From assembly GCA_964579735.1 (NCBI GenBank), contig CAZOHH010000012.1, positions 1-38,246 on the forward strand: 38,246 nucleotides of DNA. The letters run 5' to 3'. The translations under genes and the position numbers were made by a program. Source of the DNA: CAILLO01 sp964579735 (GTDB lineage Bacteria > Bacillota > Clostridia > Saccharofermentanales > UBA5734). Shown here piece after piece: positions 6,688-14,909 of the stretch. Under the pieces are notes generated by a model that had not been told where the DNA came from, searched no databases, and worked only from the letters and a program-made list of their open reading frames with translations. The number at the start of each line of letters is the position of its first letter. Position 1 is the first letter of the stretch.

Positions 6688-8838
6688 ATGCGGCGCGCAT
6701 GGCCCCTGCTGCTTCTCGTCGCCACGGTCGTCGGCGTACTGCTGCTCATGGAGTGGAAGACACCCTATTATTTCCTGCAGGACGACAACCGAGACATGTT
6801 CCTCCCCATGTTCACCCACGCCTTCGACGCCTTGAAGAACGGTCAGCTCGCCCTATACAACTTCCACCAGTTCCTCGGGACTCCCGATCTCGCCATCGGG
6901 CAGACCGGCGTGATGTACCCGCCCATATACGCGGCACTCGGTGCGAGCCTTCTTCTCTTCGGACATGTCTTCGCCGGAATCGATCTTCTGGTCGGGTTCC
7001 ACCTGGTCGTCGGAGCCGTGGGGATGTATTATCTCGTCCGCACGCTCGACCTCTCCCGTACATCCGCATTCCTTGCGGGCCTCAGCTGGGTCCTGTGCAG
7101 CTACGTCGTCTATTTCGGCAATTCGTGGGTCGTCTATACCGCGCTCGCAGCCTGGCTGCCGTTCCTCCTGGCCGGTGCCGCACGGATGCTCCGGAAACCG
7201 GGACCTGCGCCGACAGCCCTCCTCGTCGCGACGGGAACGACGCTCTTCCTGGTGGGGTATCCCCAGAACTTCCTATACGGCATCCTGTTCGAGATCCTTT
7301 TCCTGCTGCTCCTCGCCGCCTCCGGATATGCCGGGGAGGCCGGGCGCCTGCGCGCGTTGAAACGCACGCTTCCTTGGTATGGGCTCGTCTTCACGGCCAC
7401 GACCATCGCCTGCGCGCCGTTGCTGCTCCCGATGCTGGAGCAGATGTCCATCTCCGCCAGCCGCAGCTCCGTCCTGCCATACAATGCTTTCATTCAAGGC
7501 GCCGCCGTCGTCAAGGACGTCGTGAAGGGACTCACGGACCCGTTCACCCAAGGCGTTTCCCTCAACAGCGCCCAGCTCTATTCCTTCGTCGGCCGGCCGT
7601 TGCTGTTCCTGGCCCTGGTCGCCTTCCTTCTAGGTGCCGTCCGTTTCGTCCGTGCCGTCGTCCCGAGCGGATTCCCGCCCGAGTCCGCCAAGGAGACCGC
7701 CGAGGGGAGAAGGGTCCTCTCCATCTGGTGCGCTTCCGTGCCTCTGGGCGTCTTCGGATTCCTCTGGGCCACCAACACCTGGATATCACCCCTGCTTTAC
7801 ATGGTGCCCATTCTGAACCGCTTCCGCTGGCCGTCCCGGCTCCTGATCTTCTTCCTCTTCTTCCTGATCCTCCTCGGGGCCGCTGGGATGCAGATCCTGA
7901 TGAATCGGATGGATTTCCGGAAGAATGCCGACACCGCTGGAAAGGGCCCGCTTGGCCGGATTCCATGGCGCCGAGTCGTGGCGGTGGGCAGTATTCTACT
8001 GATACTCGGACTGCAGGTGTATGACCTGTCGCACCTGTATCTGGACTACCCCCGGAAGGTTCTGAAAACCATGAGCGAGCCGCTCCCCCTGACCGAACCC
8101 TTCGCCGCCATCATCGGCAACGAACGGCTGGCCTCGGTCGGCTTCGACGTCGGAACGTCGCGGTCCGCGCTGACGCTCGGATACAACTACGCCGCGCAGT
8201 GGGGGCTCTACCACTTCGCCGGCTATGAGACCTTCGTGTCCGAAGACAACGCATCCCACTCGCTGGGCTTGAACTATGACGCGATGATCGGCCGGAACGG
8301 CGGGTCGGAGGTGGAGATCACCGCCAAGACTCTGGATACGCTCCGGGCATGGGGCGTCCGCTGGTATGTCGCACCGACCGGCAAGCCGTCCTCCGCTCTG
8401 GCGGGGATGGTTCGCGTCGCTGCCGACGAGGACCGCGTGCTGTATCGCGACGACCTGGCGGTGCCGATGGCCTTCGTCGCGGAAGGCGAAGAGAACCTCG
8501 CGGACGGGGTCGAATTGGAGATCGGAACCAACACGCTGACCCTTCGCACCGACCGGTCGACGGAATCCGACGTGGTCGTGGCCTTCCTGTCGAATGCGGG
8601 ATTCTCGTTGACTCTCGACGGCCGCCCATCATTGCTGGAAAGCGATGACCTCGGTCGGATGACCTACAAGGTTCCCGCAGGCCGGCACGTCGCACGGATC
8701 ACCTATCGCAACCGCAATTTCGAGCGCGGGCTCTGGGTCCTGTCGGGCGGCTTGATTGCCCTCGGTGCCGTGGTCCTGGTGCGAAGGAATCGGCGGTGGA
8801 AGGCTTCGCTTCCGGTACCATCGCCCGTAGACGGCTAG
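6688..8838 (+). CDS. Large polytopic membrane protein, YfhO/GT-C glycosyltransferase-like
   Basis: 716 residues. About ten to twelve hydrophobic helices fill residues 1-460, and a soluble extracytoplasmic region of about 230 residues is followed by a final helix (LWVLSGGLIALGAVVLV) and a basic tail. The first loop carries an acidic LQDDNRDMF motif, in the place where GT-C enzymes hold their catalytic Asp. This architecture matches YfhO-type proteins, which modify cell-wall polymers with lipid-linked sugars. The substrate is not predictable. It starts 4 bp after pgi without a clear ribosome-binding site, so coupling is likely. Its stop shares a CTAG with the convergent gene. Confidence 0.75.
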   Translation: MRRAWPLLLLVATVVGVLLLMEWKTPYYFLQDDNRDMFLPMFTHAFDALKNGQLALYNFHQFLGTPDLAIGQTGVMYPPIYAALGASLLLFGHVFAGIDLLVGFHLVVGAVGMYYLVRTLDLSRTSAFLAGLSWVLCSYVVYFGNSWVVYTALAAWLPFLLAGAARMLRKPGPAPTALLVATGTTLFLVGYPQNFLYGILFEILFLLLLAASGYAGEAGRLRALKRTLPWYGLVFTATTIACAPLLLPMLEQMSISASRSSVLPYNAFIQGAAVVKDVVKGLTDPFTQGVSLNSAQLYSFVGRPLLFLALVAFLLGAVRFVRAVVPSGFPPESAKETAEGRRVLSIWCASVPLGVFGFLWATNTWISPLLYMVPILNRFRWPSRLLIFFLFFLILLGAAGMQILMNRMDFRKNADTAGKGPLGRIPWRRVVAVGSILLILGLQVYDLSHLYLDYPRKVLKTMSEPLPLTEPFAAIIGNERLASVGFDVGTSRSALTLGYNYAAQWGLYHFAGYETFVSEDNASHSLGLNYDAMIGRNGGSEVEITAKTLDTLRAWGVRWYVAPTGKPSSALAGMVRVAADEDRVLYRDDLAVPMAFVAEGEENLADGVELEIGTNTLTLRTDRSTESDVVVAFLSNAGFSLTLDGRPSLLESDDLGRMTYKVPAGRHVARITYRNRNFERGLWVLSGGLIALGAVVLVRRNRRWKASLPVPSPVDG

Positions 8839-9347
8839 AACAGGTTCAACTGGATCGCGCCGAGCTGGATCAGCCAGCATAGGACGACCATGATGATGGC
8901 GGACATGACCCCGCCGAGAAAAACGCAGAGGAATGATTTCTTGAAGTCGAAGCCGAGGAAGGAAGCGACCATGCTTCCGGTCCAAAGCCCCGTACCGGGC
9001 AGCGGAATGCCGACGAAGATGATGAGACCGATCTCCGCGTATTTCTCGACCTTCTTCGCGTTCTTCTGGACCTTGTTCTCGAGGAAATTCGAAAACCAGT
9101 TCAGCCATCGGACCTTCTTGATGTAGCGGAGGAACCGCTCGAAGAACAGCAGCAGCAGGGGGACTGGAAGACAGGTTCCGAACAGGGCCAGCAGTCCCGT
9201 CCAGATCGGATCCATGCCGTATTTCAGGATGCCGAGTGGAATCGTGGCGCGCATCTCCGTGACGGGAATCGCGGACGCGAGGATGACGACGAGCTCATGC
9301 CCGTCGCCGAAGAGTTTCGCGAAGAAATCGATGACAGACTGCCCCAT
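8835..9347 (-). CDS. Small multidrug-export family membrane protein (COG2426)
   Basis: 170 residues with four to five membrane segments. The stretch ILASAIPVTEMRATIPLGI and the later GIPLPGTGLWTGSMVASFLG are hallmarks of the Sm_multidrug_ex family (PF06695). A cytoplasmic basic helix (NKVQKNAKKVEKY) connects the halves. The family name implies export but its substrate is not established. The ATG at 9347 has AGGGAGGA upstream. The stop codon overlaps that of the convergent membrane gene at the palindrome CTAG (8835-8838). Confidence 0.85.
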   Translation of the reverse strand: MGQSVIDFFAKLFGDGHELVVILASAIPVTEMRATIPLGILKYGMDPIWTGLLALFGTCLPVPLLLLFFERFLRYIKKVRWLNWFSNFLENKVQKNAKKVEKYAEIGLIIFVGIPLPGTGLWTGSMVASFLGFDFKKSFLCVFLGGVMSAIIMVVLCWLIQLGAIQLNLF

Positions 9348-9361
9348 GCCGATGGTCCTCC

Positions 9362-10189
9362 CTAGAATCCGAGCCTGGTCAGCCAGGCTGTGCAAAGGTC
9401 CGTCCACCCGGAGACGGGCGGAGTCGACTCGAATATCGGGACTCCATGGTCGCCGTGCGGAAAGACATGGAGTTCGAAGCTTTTGCCTGCGGTGGACAGC
9501 GCGCCGGCGGCAAGGAGCGGATTCGCGACCGGTACCACGGGGTCGTCCGCCGTGTGCCAGAGGAAGATCGGCGGCGCGTCGGCGTCGACGTGGAGTTCGC
9601 AGGAGAGTGCATCAACGAGGTCCTGGTCCGGGTCGGGGCCGAGGAGGTTCAGCCGGGAGCCGGCGTGGGTCATCTCCCGCATCGTGAGGACGGGGTAGCA
9701 AAGGACGGCGGCGTCGGGTCGCGCGGCTTCGGCCTCGGCGCCGGAGACGGCTTCGAACATGCCGGGGACCGGCCCGCGGCAGAGGGCCGAAGTGCCGGCT
9801 ACGTGGCCACCCGCGGAGAAACCGAGGATGCCGACACGGTCGGGACGAAAGCCCAGCCGGGTGGCAAGGCCGCGGGCGGTCCGGATGGCGCGGCGCGCAT
9901 CCGAAAGGGGCGCGGGATGGCTGTCCGGGGCGAATCGGTACTCGAGCACGAAAGCGTGGATTCCATGGGCGTTGAGCAGGAGGGCGATGGGCTCGCCTTC
10001 ATATGGCGCACGGAAGAAATACCCTCCACCGGGACATACGATCACGGCGCCGCGAGGCGGACCGACGGCCGTATCCGCTGGATACCACAGCAACTGGGGA
10101 ATGCAGGACCGGAAGGTCCCGAAGCGCTTCGTGTCGGCCCTCTCGGCCTCGGTCCAGAGAGGGAAGGAAATCCGGGATGCATCGGACAT
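9362..10189 (-). CDS. Alpha/beta hydrolase, acetyl esterase/xylanase type
   Basis: 275 residues. The oxyanion-hole motif CPGGGYFFRAPYEGEP, the nucleophile elbow GFSAGGH, an Asp region (WHTADDPVVPV) and the final His (FPHGDHG) complete the catalytic triad of the BD-FAE/acetyl-esterase group. These enzymes often deacetylate xylan or sugars; no signal peptide is present, so the substrate would be intracellular. The start at 10189 is set by GGAGGG eight bases upstream; two upstream in-frame ATGs precede that site. The stop lies 15 bp before the next gene in the same direction, so the two may be co-transcribed. It is divergent from the ROK regulator. Confidence 0.88.
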   Translation of the reverse strand: MSDASRISFPLWTEAERADTKRFGTFRSCIPQLLWYPADTAVGPPRGAVIVCPGGGYFFRAPYEGEPIALLLNAHGIHAFVLEYRFAPDSHPAPLSDARRAIRTARGLATRLGFRPDRVGILGFSAGGHVAGTSALCRGPVPGMFEAVSGAEAEAARPDAAVLCYPVLTMREMTHAGSRLNLLGPDPDQDLVDALSCELHVDADAPPIFLWHTADDPVVPVANPLLAAGALSTAGKSFELHVFPHGDHGVPIFESTPPVSGWTDLCTAWLTRLGF

Positions 10190-10242
10190 GTGGGTGCCCT
10201 CCATTTCACTCATGCTATCATAACCTCGGCGGGAAGTCCTTG

Positions 10243-10271
10243 TTGCATTCTCCCCGCCGACTTCATAAAAT
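10243..10271 (+). promoter_or_regulatory. Promoter of the ROK regulator
   Basis: TTGCAT at 10243-10248, a 17-bp spacer, and TAAAAT at 10266-10271. The -10 box lies inside the double operator described next. Confidence 0.7.
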
Positions 10272-10287
10272 GAATTCACGAAGTGAA
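10262..10287. promoter_or_regulatory. Two abutting 13-bp palindromes, probable ROK operator
   Basis: TTCATAAAATGAA (10262-10274) and TTCACGAAGTGAA (10275-10287) are each perfect 5-3-5 inverted repeats and touch with no gap. They cover the -10 box and start region of the ROK gene and lie in the intergenic region shared with the hydrolase gene. The placement suits repression by the ROK protein; that link is inference. Confidence 0.75.
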
Positions 10288-10322
10288 GGATAGCGGGTTC
10301 ATGCACCGCGTCAGGAGGAGAC

Positions 10323-11561
10323 TTGGAATCCAGGCGAGGCATCAACAGTGCCGCCATGCGGCATGCGAACGCAACGGCGGTCCTCGACAGGGTCCGTCGC
10401 GCAGGGGCCTGCTCGAAGGCCGACTTGTCCCGCTCCCTGGGTCTCTCGCCCGCTTCGACCGGAATGATCGTGGCAGGCCTCCAGGACAAGAGGCTGCTTG
10501 AACCGGTCGGCGCCGGCGAATCCCGCGGCGGTCGTCGACCCGACCTATACCGTCTTCGCGCATCCGGGTTGCACGCCTGTGGAATCGACGTCGACCGCGG
10601 CGGCTTCGACGTGCTTCTGCTCGATATGGCGGGCGGCGAAACCGCCCTTCGACATCGTGGACTTCCGGAAGGCGCCACCTTCCGCGAATTCGCCGACCTT
10701 GCCGCAAAGGTGTTGGAGGAGATGCTCCATGGCGGATGCGTCGAATCAGGACGTCTGGCCGGTGTCGGTCTATCCGTTCCCGGCTATGTCGATGCGCGGA
10801 AGGGCTGGATCATCCGCGCACCGAATCTGGGCTGGCGGGACGAGGATGCGGTGGGACCCTTGCGGGAATCGCTTTCTCAAAGGATCTTCCAGGGTGCAGA
10901 ACCCTCCTGCGATGTGCTCCCTTTTTCCGTGCGCCTCGAGAACGAGGCGATGGCCGCTGCGATCGGCGAGCATTGGGCCGGCGGCTGCCGTGACGACGAG
11001 GATTTCCTGTGCATCAATGTGCGGTCCGGCATCGGCGCTGGGATCTTCGTCCACGGACGGCCCTACCGCGGCGCAGGTGGAATCGCCGGGGAAATCGGGC
11101 ACGTCGTGGTCGACCCCGACGGGCCTGCCTGCGGATGCGGCAAGACCGGCTGTCTCGAGACCTTCGTCGCGACGCGTCATCTGCTCGCGCAGCTGGGTCT
11201 CGCCGCAAACCCCGCTACCGCCGCCGAGGACCTGCGCATGCTCCTTTCCAGCGATGACCCCCAGACGCGGGAGCGCACCACGAAGGTGATCGCCGACGCC
11301 TCACGTCGCCTCGGAGCGGCCGCCGCACCGCTCGTGAACGCGCTGAATCCGTCGCGCATCGTCCTCGGCCGCGACCTGTCGGTCTATGGAGGACTTCTGC
11401 TTCCCGGTCTCCTCGTGGAACTGTCGCGCGACGCGCTTGCGGAGTCCATGGCCACCGTGGAGGTCTCCGTCACCGCCCTCGGCGGCCGGGCCTCGGCGAT
11501 CGGAGCCGCCTCGCTTCCGCTGGCGGCGGCTTTCGGACGAGAGACGGAGGCGGCGAAGTGA
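10323..11561 (+). CDS. ROK family transcriptional regulator
   Basis: 412 residues. An N-terminal winged helix-turn-helix (residues about 15-70, with CSKADLSRSLGLSPASTGMIV) precedes a ROK sugar-kinase-like domain: GLSVPGYVD, ENEAMAAAIGEHWAG, and GGIAGEIGHVVVDPDGPACG followed by the zinc site CGCGKTGCLE. It resembles XylR/NagC-type regulators that sense a sugar. The start is a TTG at 10323 after AGGAGGAG. Neighbouring hydrolase and operator suggest control of the divergent gene and of itself. The next gene overlaps by 4 nt. Confidence 0.92.
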   Translation: MESRRGINSAAMRHANATAVLDRVRRAGACSKADLSRSLGLSPASTGMIVAGLQDKRLLEPVGAGESRGGRRPDLYRLRASGLHACGIDVDRGGFDVLLLDMAGGETALRHRGLPEGATFREFADLAAKVLEEMLHGGCVESGRLAGVGLSVPGYVDARKGWIIRAPNLGWRDEDAVGPLRESLSQRIFQGAEPSCDVLPFSVRLENEAMAAAIGEHWAGGCRDDEDFLCINVRSGIGAGIFVHGRPYRGAGGIAGEIGHVVVDPDGPACGCGKTGCLETFVATRHLLAQLGLAANPATAAEDLRMLLSSDDPQTRERTTKVIADASRRLGAAAAPLVNALNPSRIVLGRDLSVYGGLLLPGLLVELSRDALAESMATVEVSVTALGGRASAIGAASLPLAAAFGRETEAAK

Positions 11562-12139
11562 CGCCGGGCTTCCGCGCGGAAGTAAGAGGGGATGAGTTGA
11601 CGTTCGAAACGGCATCGACTCTCTTCTCGCCGGCCAAGGCCGACCCGGGGACCCTCGCGATGCTGTCCCACGTCGAACTGCGCCCCGAGGACAAGGTCCT
11701 CGACCTTGGGTGCGGCTACGGGCTCGTCGGCATCTGGTGTGCCCGGAGGATCGGCGCGGAGCGGATCGTGATGAGCGACCGGGACCCAGCCGCGGTTTCG
11801 ACGGCCCAGGCCAATGCGGTCCGGAACGGGGTCGGAGGAATCAGGAGCTTCGTCAGCGACGCTTTCCGAGGATTGGCCGAGAAGGACTTCACGCTCATCC
11901 TTTCGAACCCGCCCTATCACGAGGACTTCTCCGTAGCGAAGGAGTTCATCGAGAAGGGATTCAACCGGCTTTCCATCGGCGGCCGCATGGTGATGGTCAC
12001 GAAGCGCAGGGACTGGTACCGCAACAAGCTCGTGGCGGTCTTCGGCGGCGTCCGCATCTTCGAGACGGACGGATACTTCGTCTTCGTCGCCGAAAAGCGG
12101 TCCACGGACTACGCAGGCGCTCGGAGAAAGGCCCGCTAG
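11558..12139 (+). CDS. Class I methyltransferase, RsmC-like
   Basis: 193 residues. The SAM-binding motif VLDLGCGYGLVGIWCARR, an acidic residue after strand 2 (VMSDRDP), and the catalytic NPPYH tetrad are typical of the MTS domain of 16S rRNA guanine-N2 methyltransferases. It has only the catalytic half, as Gram-positive relatives do. It starts at a GTG that overlaps the ROK stop codon (GTGA), indicating translational coupling. The exact target (RNA guanine N2) is inferred. Confidence 0.85.
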   Translation: MTPGFRAEVRGDELTFETASTLFSPAKADPGTLAMLSHVELRPEDKVLDLGCGYGLVGIWCARRIGAERIVMSDRDPAAVSTAQANAVRNGVGGIRSFVSDAFRGLAEKDFTLILSNPPYHEDFSVAKEFIEKGFNRLSIGGRMVMVTKRRDWYRNKLVAVFGGVRIFETDGYFVFVAEKRSTDYAGARRKAR

Positions 12140-12214
12140 TCTTCCCGCAGGGCGTGGATATGGTATTCTGAAACGAGATGGATTCCGCTCGCCTCCGAAC
12201 GGAAAGGAGTGCCC

Positions 12215-12862
12215 ATGAACAGCCGTCCGCGCGCCTTCGTCCTGCTCCTGCTGCTCGTCCTCGCCTGGGGGTCCGTCCTCGCCTCCCCCTTCCGGGCTTT
12301 TGCGGAACTCTGCCGTACCGGCGCCTTCCGCATCGGCGCCGCCCTGGGACTCGACCGTCCGGTCGCGATTCTCGTCGCGTACTTCGTGGCCCTTCTCGTC
12401 CTGATCGGACTCCTCGTCCTGTCCCGAAGCAAGGGGAAGCACTTCACCGCTCCCTTCTGCGCGCTGGCCGCATTGGCCTACAACCTGATCCTATCGGCAT
12501 TGGGCGAGCAGGGCTTCGCGGTGGCCTTCTCGACCTCCATCAGCCTCGCCCTCGCGCTTCTGTTCATGCTTCCGAAGAGTCCGCGGCCGGCGATGTGGCT
12601 CGGCGACGCATTCACCATGGCCATACCGGCCATGGTCCTTTTCGATGCGGTCGTGATGCCTGCCGCGCAACGTCTCTCCATCGGACTGCCCCACGTGAAG
12701 AACTGGCTCGACTGGGGGAACTCGTCACTCGTGTCGGGAGTCGGCGGAGCTGCGGGCTTGAATGGTTTCCTGGGGCTTGACCTGCTTCTCTGGTCGCTGA
12801 TCCTGTTCGTCGTCTTTCTGATTCCGACGCTGTTCCTGACCGTCGGCCGCCCCAAGGGATAG
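12215..12862 (+). CDS. Membrane protein of unknown function
   Basis: 215 residues with about six hydrophobic helices; the first (residues 8-26) could act as a signal anchor. I do not recognise a family. The region around residues 130-175 (FTMAIPAMVLFDAVVMPAAQ, then LPHVKNWLDWGNSS) is the most polar and probably faces outside. The ATG at 12215 is 7 nt after AAGGAG; a GTG at 12209 overlaps this site. It precedes ligA by 25 bp, so the two may be co-transcribed. A possible extended -10 (TGGTATTCT, 12161-12169) lies upstream. Confidence 0.75.
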   Translation: MNSRPRAFVLLLLLVLAWGSVLASPFRAFAELCRTGAFRIGAALGLDRPVAILVAYFVALLVLIGLLVLSRSKGKHFTAPFCALAALAYNLILSALGEQGFAVAFSTSISLALALLFMLPKSPRPAMWLGDAFTMAIPAMVLFDAVVMPAAQRLSIGLPHVKNWLDWGNSSLVSGVGGAAGLNGFLGLDLLLWSLILFVVFLIPTLFLTVGRPKG

Positions 12863-12887
12863 GAACGGAACGAAGGAGGCGGTACAG

Positions 12888-14909
12888 ATGGAGACCTGGA
12901 AACGCATCGAGGAGCTCCGACGTCAGATCGAGCATCACAACCGACTCTACTACGACGAAGACGCACCGGAGATCCCTGACTTCGAGTACGACGCGCTGAT
13001 GCGCGAACTCAAGCGGTTGGAGCATGAGAATCCACTGTTCGCGAGGATGGATTCGCCGACGAACAAGGTCGGCGGCGAGGCGGCCCGCGAATTCCGCAAG
13101 GTCGTCCACTCCGTTCCCATGCAGAGCCTCGAAGACGTCTTCAGTGAAGAGGAACTGCGCGGTTTTCTCGACCGGGTGGCCGCATCGTTGGCCGCCATCG
13201 GTCGTCCGCCTCCCGCCTACGTCGTCGAGCGCAAGATCGACGGGCTGTCCGTCGCGCTGGAATACCGCGGCGGCGTCTTCTGGCGCGGCGCCACGCGCGG
13301 CGACGGTGAAACCGGCGAGGACGTGACCGCGAACCTGCGCACGTTGCGCAACCTCCCCGCTTCCCTCCCCGAAGTGCTTCCTTCGTTGACGGTGCGAGGC
13401 GAGGTGTACCTCTCCCGCGCCGAGTTCCTCTCCTTGAACGACCGTCAGGAGGCCCTCGGCGCGAAACTCTTCGCCAACCCACGCAACGCGGCTGCAGGGG
13501 CCCTTCGCCAACTGGATCCGTCCATCACGGCCGAACGCGGCCTCCGGGTCTTCGTCTTCAACGTCCAACGCGTCGAAGGCAGGACCTTCGCGCGACACTC
13601 CGAGTCGCTCGACTGGCTGGCGAGCCTGGGCTTCGAGGCCAGTCCGGACCACATCCTCTGCCGCACGCCGGACGAAGTGTGGGCGGCCGTCCGTCTGATC
13701 GGCGATTCTCGCGGCGAATTGGAATACGAGATCGACGGCGCCGTCGTCAAGGTGGACGACCTTGCCGACCGCGAAGTGCTCGGCACGACCAGCAAGGTTC
13801 CACGTTGGGCAGCGGCCTACAAGTTTCCTCCCGAGCAGAAGGAGACGGTCCTCGAGGACATCCTCGTCCAGGTCGGCCGCACGGGCAAGCTGACTCCGCT
13901 CGCCGTTCTGAAGCCCGTGCGGATCGCAGGGAGCACCGTCTCGCGTGCGACGCTGCACAACGAGGACTTCATCGAGGAGAAGGGAATCTGGATCGGCGAC
14001 ACGGTCCTGGTCCAGAAGGCTGGGGACGTGATTCCTGCCGTGGTCGGTCCCGTCGCCGGCCGCCGCCCGCCGGATGCGCGGAAGTTCACCATGCCCGTCG
14101 CCTGTCCCGTCTGCGGAGCCCCCGTCGTCCGCGAACCCGGGGAGGCAGCCGCGCGCTGCACCGGCAGCGATTGCCCGGCGCAGCTCTTCCGGAACCTCGT
14201 TCACTTCACTTCCCGCGACGCCATGGATATCGATGGACTCGGTCCTTCGATCCTCGAGACCCTGCTGGCCCAGGGACTGGTCCAGGGCGTGGCGGATCTC
14301 TACACGTTGCCGAGCCGTCGTGGGGACCTGCTGGCGCTCGACCGCTTCGGCGCGAAGTCCGTCGACAACCTGCTCGCTTCCATCGACCGCTCCCGTGGCG
14401 CAGGCCTCGAGCGCCTGCTGACCGCATTCGGCATCCGCAACATCGGTGCGGCCGCGGCACGAGTGCTCGCCGAGCGCTTCCCGGATCTGAGGGCTCTTTC
14501 CGCCGCAACGCCCATGGAATTGCTCGCCCTGCCCGACTTCGGAGGGAAGAGCGTCGACAGCCTCGTCTCCTTCTTCGCCCAGCCTCGCACCGCAGCTCTC
14601 CTCGACCACCTGGAAGCCTCTGGCGTGGACTTCCGGAGCCGAGCCGCGGAGTCGCGCGTTTCGAATCGACTGACCGGGCGGACGTTCGTGTTGACAGGAA
14701 CTCTTCCGACCCTCACGCGCGACGAGGCCAGCGCGCTGGTTCTTGCGAACGGCGGCAAGGTATCCTCGAGCGTATCCGTGAAGACGTCCTTCGTGCTGGC
14801 GGGCGAAGAGGCGGGATCCAAACTCGATAAAGCCCGGGCGCTAGGCGTACCCGTGATCGACGAAACGGCGTTCCGGAGAATGCTGGAAGAGCAGGGAAGA
14901 GGCGGCTAG
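12888..14909 (+). CDS. ligA: NAD-dependent DNA ligase LigA
   Basis: 673 residues, full length. The order is the Ia domain (HHNRLYYDEDAPEIPDFEYD), an adenylation domain with the nucleotidyl lysine at K116 (ERKIDGLSV), an OB fold (QVGRTGKLTPLAVL), a four-cysteine zinc finger (CPVC ... CTGSDC), helix-hairpin-helix repeats, and a C-terminal BRCT domain. It seals nicks in replication and repair using NAD. The ribosome-binding site is AAGGAGG. The stop overlaps that of convergent glnS in CTAG (14906-14909). Confidence 0.98.
   Translation: METWKRIEELRRQIEHHNRLYYDEDAPEIPDFEYDALMRELKRLEHENPLFARMDSPTNKVGGEAAREFRKVVHSVPMQSLEDVFSEEELRGFLDRVAASLAAIGRPPPAYVVERKIDGLSVALEYRGGVFWRGATRGDGETGEDVTANLRTLRNLPASLPEVLPSLTVRGEVYLSRAEFLSLNDRQEALGAKLFANPRNAAAGALRQLDPSITAERGLRVFVFNVQRVEGRTFARHSESLDWLASLGFEASPDHILCRTPDEVWAAVRLIGDSRGELEYEIDGAVVKVDDLADREVLGTTSKVPRWAAAYKFPPEQKETVLEDILVQVGRTGKLTPLAVLKPVRIAGSTVSRATLHNEDFIEEKGIWIGDTVLVQKAGDVIPAVVGPVAGRRPPDARKFTMPVACPVCGAPVVREPGEAAARCTGSDCPAQLFRNLVHFTSRDAMDIDGLGPSILETLLAQGLVQGVADLYTLPSRRGDLLALDRFGAKSVDNLLASIDRSRGAGLERLLTAFGIRNIGAAAARVLAERFPDLRALSAATPMELLALPDFGGKSVDSLVSFFAQPRTAALLDHLEASGVDFRSRAAESRVSNRLTGRTFVLTGTLPTLTRDEASALVLANGGKVSSSVSVKTSFVLAGEEAGSKLDKARALGVPVIDETAFRRMLEEQGRGG

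Noticed and set aside
12612..14609. 665-codon minus-strand open frame opposite ligA
   Set aside because: Complement of a high-GC coding gene; the ligA product is unmistakable and the antisense protein has no recognisable domain.
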